From contig CAMLML010000070.1 in the NCBI GenBank assembly GCA_946481095.1, positions 1-24,702 on the forward strand: 24,702 nucleotides of DNA. The letters are read 5' to 3'. The stretch is from an uncultured Cellvibrio sp. (GTDB lineage Bacteria > Pseudomonadota > Gammaproteobacteria > Pseudomonadales > Cellvibrionaceae). A program made the translations under genes and the position numbers. Below the pieces are notes generated by a model. It had not been told where the DNA came from and did not search any database. It saw only the letters and a program-made list of their open reading frames with translations. Below, piece after piece: positions 24,304 through 24,702 of this stretch (the first letter of the stretch is position 1; every line of letters begins with the position of its first letter).

Positions 24304-24342
24304 TGAGACACAAGTCTCATTATTAATGAGACTTGTGTCACT
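24304..24342. promoter_or_regulatory. Paired palindromes / 15-bp stem-loop, copy 2
   Basis: TGAGACACAAGTCTCA (24304-24319) and TGAGACTTGTGTCACT (24327-24342) start 23 bases apart, the same period as in copy 1. The arms 24307-24321 and 24325-24339 pair perfectly over 15 bases with a 3-base loop. The sequence is changed from copy 1 at many positions, yet pairing is kept. Third and fourteenth bases of the first 16-mer have switched together (T..A to A..T), so it no longer fits TGTGA-N6-TCACA. The structure ends 31 bases before the ATG at 24374. Confidence 0.68.
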
Positions 24343-24373
24343 AATAATAATTTATATCAACAATGGGGCTCAC

Positions 24374-24702
24374 ATGACAGCATCGAATAATTCAAAGAAC
24401 TCCGGTAAGCCTGCAGACGCACTTAGCCTGGCAGAACGCTTGTCCATTCTCGCAAACACCCCGCCTGCCAGACCATCCGGACGCAAATTGGTTAATCGAC
24501 AAAAAGAAAATGCTGTTCCCGAAGACTTGAGCAAATTGCTCTCAAAAGAGCAGCAAACATCTCTGGCCAGTTTGGAATTTTTTGGCTGGCGAGTGTGGTT
24601 TGTACGCCGCCCCTTGTTCGCGACACCCCACGTCATGTTGCAACATGAAGAGTCTGGTCTTTATGCCTTGTTGGCAGAGGATGGCAGCCTCGATATGGAA
24701 CC
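24374..24702 (+). CDS. Small protein of unknown function, second of the tandem pair, 3' end outside window
   Basis: The first 109 residues are visible and the frame is open at the window end. It aligns along its length with the 113-residue neighbour: MTASNNSKN versus MTESNNSNK, VNRQKENAVPEDLSKLLSKE versus VSRQKENAIPKYLSRLLTKE, then FGWRVWFVRRPLF in both, and YALLAEDGSLDMEP versus YALLTEDGNVDMEP. The N-terminal 35 residues are more diverged than the core. A long frame on the opposite strand (24370-24636) is only its shadow. By the length of the paralog only a few residues are missing. Confidence 0.82.
   Translation, partial: MTASNNSKNSGKPADALSLAERLSILANTPPARPSGRKLVNRQKENAVPEDLSKLLSKEQQTSLASLEFFGWRVWFVRRPLFATPHVMLQHEESGLYALLAEDGSLDME

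Noticed and set aside
23561..24373. Integron cassette attC sites between the small tandem genes
   Set aside because: No clear RYYYAAC/GTTRRRY core pair, and each unit has its own leader and terminator, unlike promoterless cassettes.
24370..24636. 88-codon minus-strand frame at the right end
   Set aside because: Antisense shadow of the second small paralog, whose protein aligns with its neighbour.

Overview
The window reads as chromosomal DNA from a Cellvibrio-like gammaproteobacterium. This is inferred from gene style and from intergenic repeats typical of that group; no 16S or marker gene is present. Gene density is high. No tRNA, rRNA, insertion sequence or CRISPR array was seen.

Layout. 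(1) 1-1364, plus strand: the 3' part of an ammonium transporter gene and a closely spaced helical protein of unknown function, closed by a strong bidirectional terminator. (2) 1452-5256, minus strand: a sugar-catabolism set (sugar phosphate isomerase/epimerase, Gfo/Idh/MocA oxidoreductase, MFS transporter). Its intergenic gaps are filled with modular C-rich/G-rich palindromic repeats. (3) 5390-11204, minus strand: cell-envelope genes. These are an exported App1-family phosphatase, two lipoproteins, an OmpA-domain protein with a duplicated N-terminal domain, an M23 peptidase, a small alpha/beta hydrolase and a stand-alone ClpX-type zinc finger. A 38-residue Lys/Ala-rich protein lies just beyond at 11414-11530. 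(4) 11971-23531, plus strand: one long chemosensory operon behind a good sigma-70-type promoter. The order is short MCP, CheY, STAS protein, CheA (in two overlapping frames), CheW, two related MCPs, CheR, CheD, CheB and a receiver-EAL phosphodiesterase. (5) 23532-24702, plus strand: a tandem pair of small paralogous genes of unknown function, each with the same leader architecture; the second is cut by the window end.

How the chemosensory genes fit together. The MCPs would control CheA through CheW. CheA would phosphorylate CheY, CheB and probably the receiver-EAL protein. CheR, CheB and CheD would adapt the receptors. The receiver-EAL protein gives a cyclic-di-GMP output, and the CheA N-terminal half carries two tandem motifs resembling the MshEN cyclic-di-GMP-binding domain, so signalling could run both ways. 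There are no flagellar or pilus genes in the window, so the behaviour controlled cannot be read from it.

Most notable points: (a) cheA is split by a -1 frame change exactly at the start of its dimerisation helix, and one extra AATT unit would restore the canonical Leu-Ile-Asn-Leu-Ile-Gly-Glu-Leu; (b) the tandem small genes at the right end each carry a pair of 16-bp quasi-palindromes at the same 23-bp spacing but with different sequence, and in copy 1 both match TGTGA-N6-TCACA.
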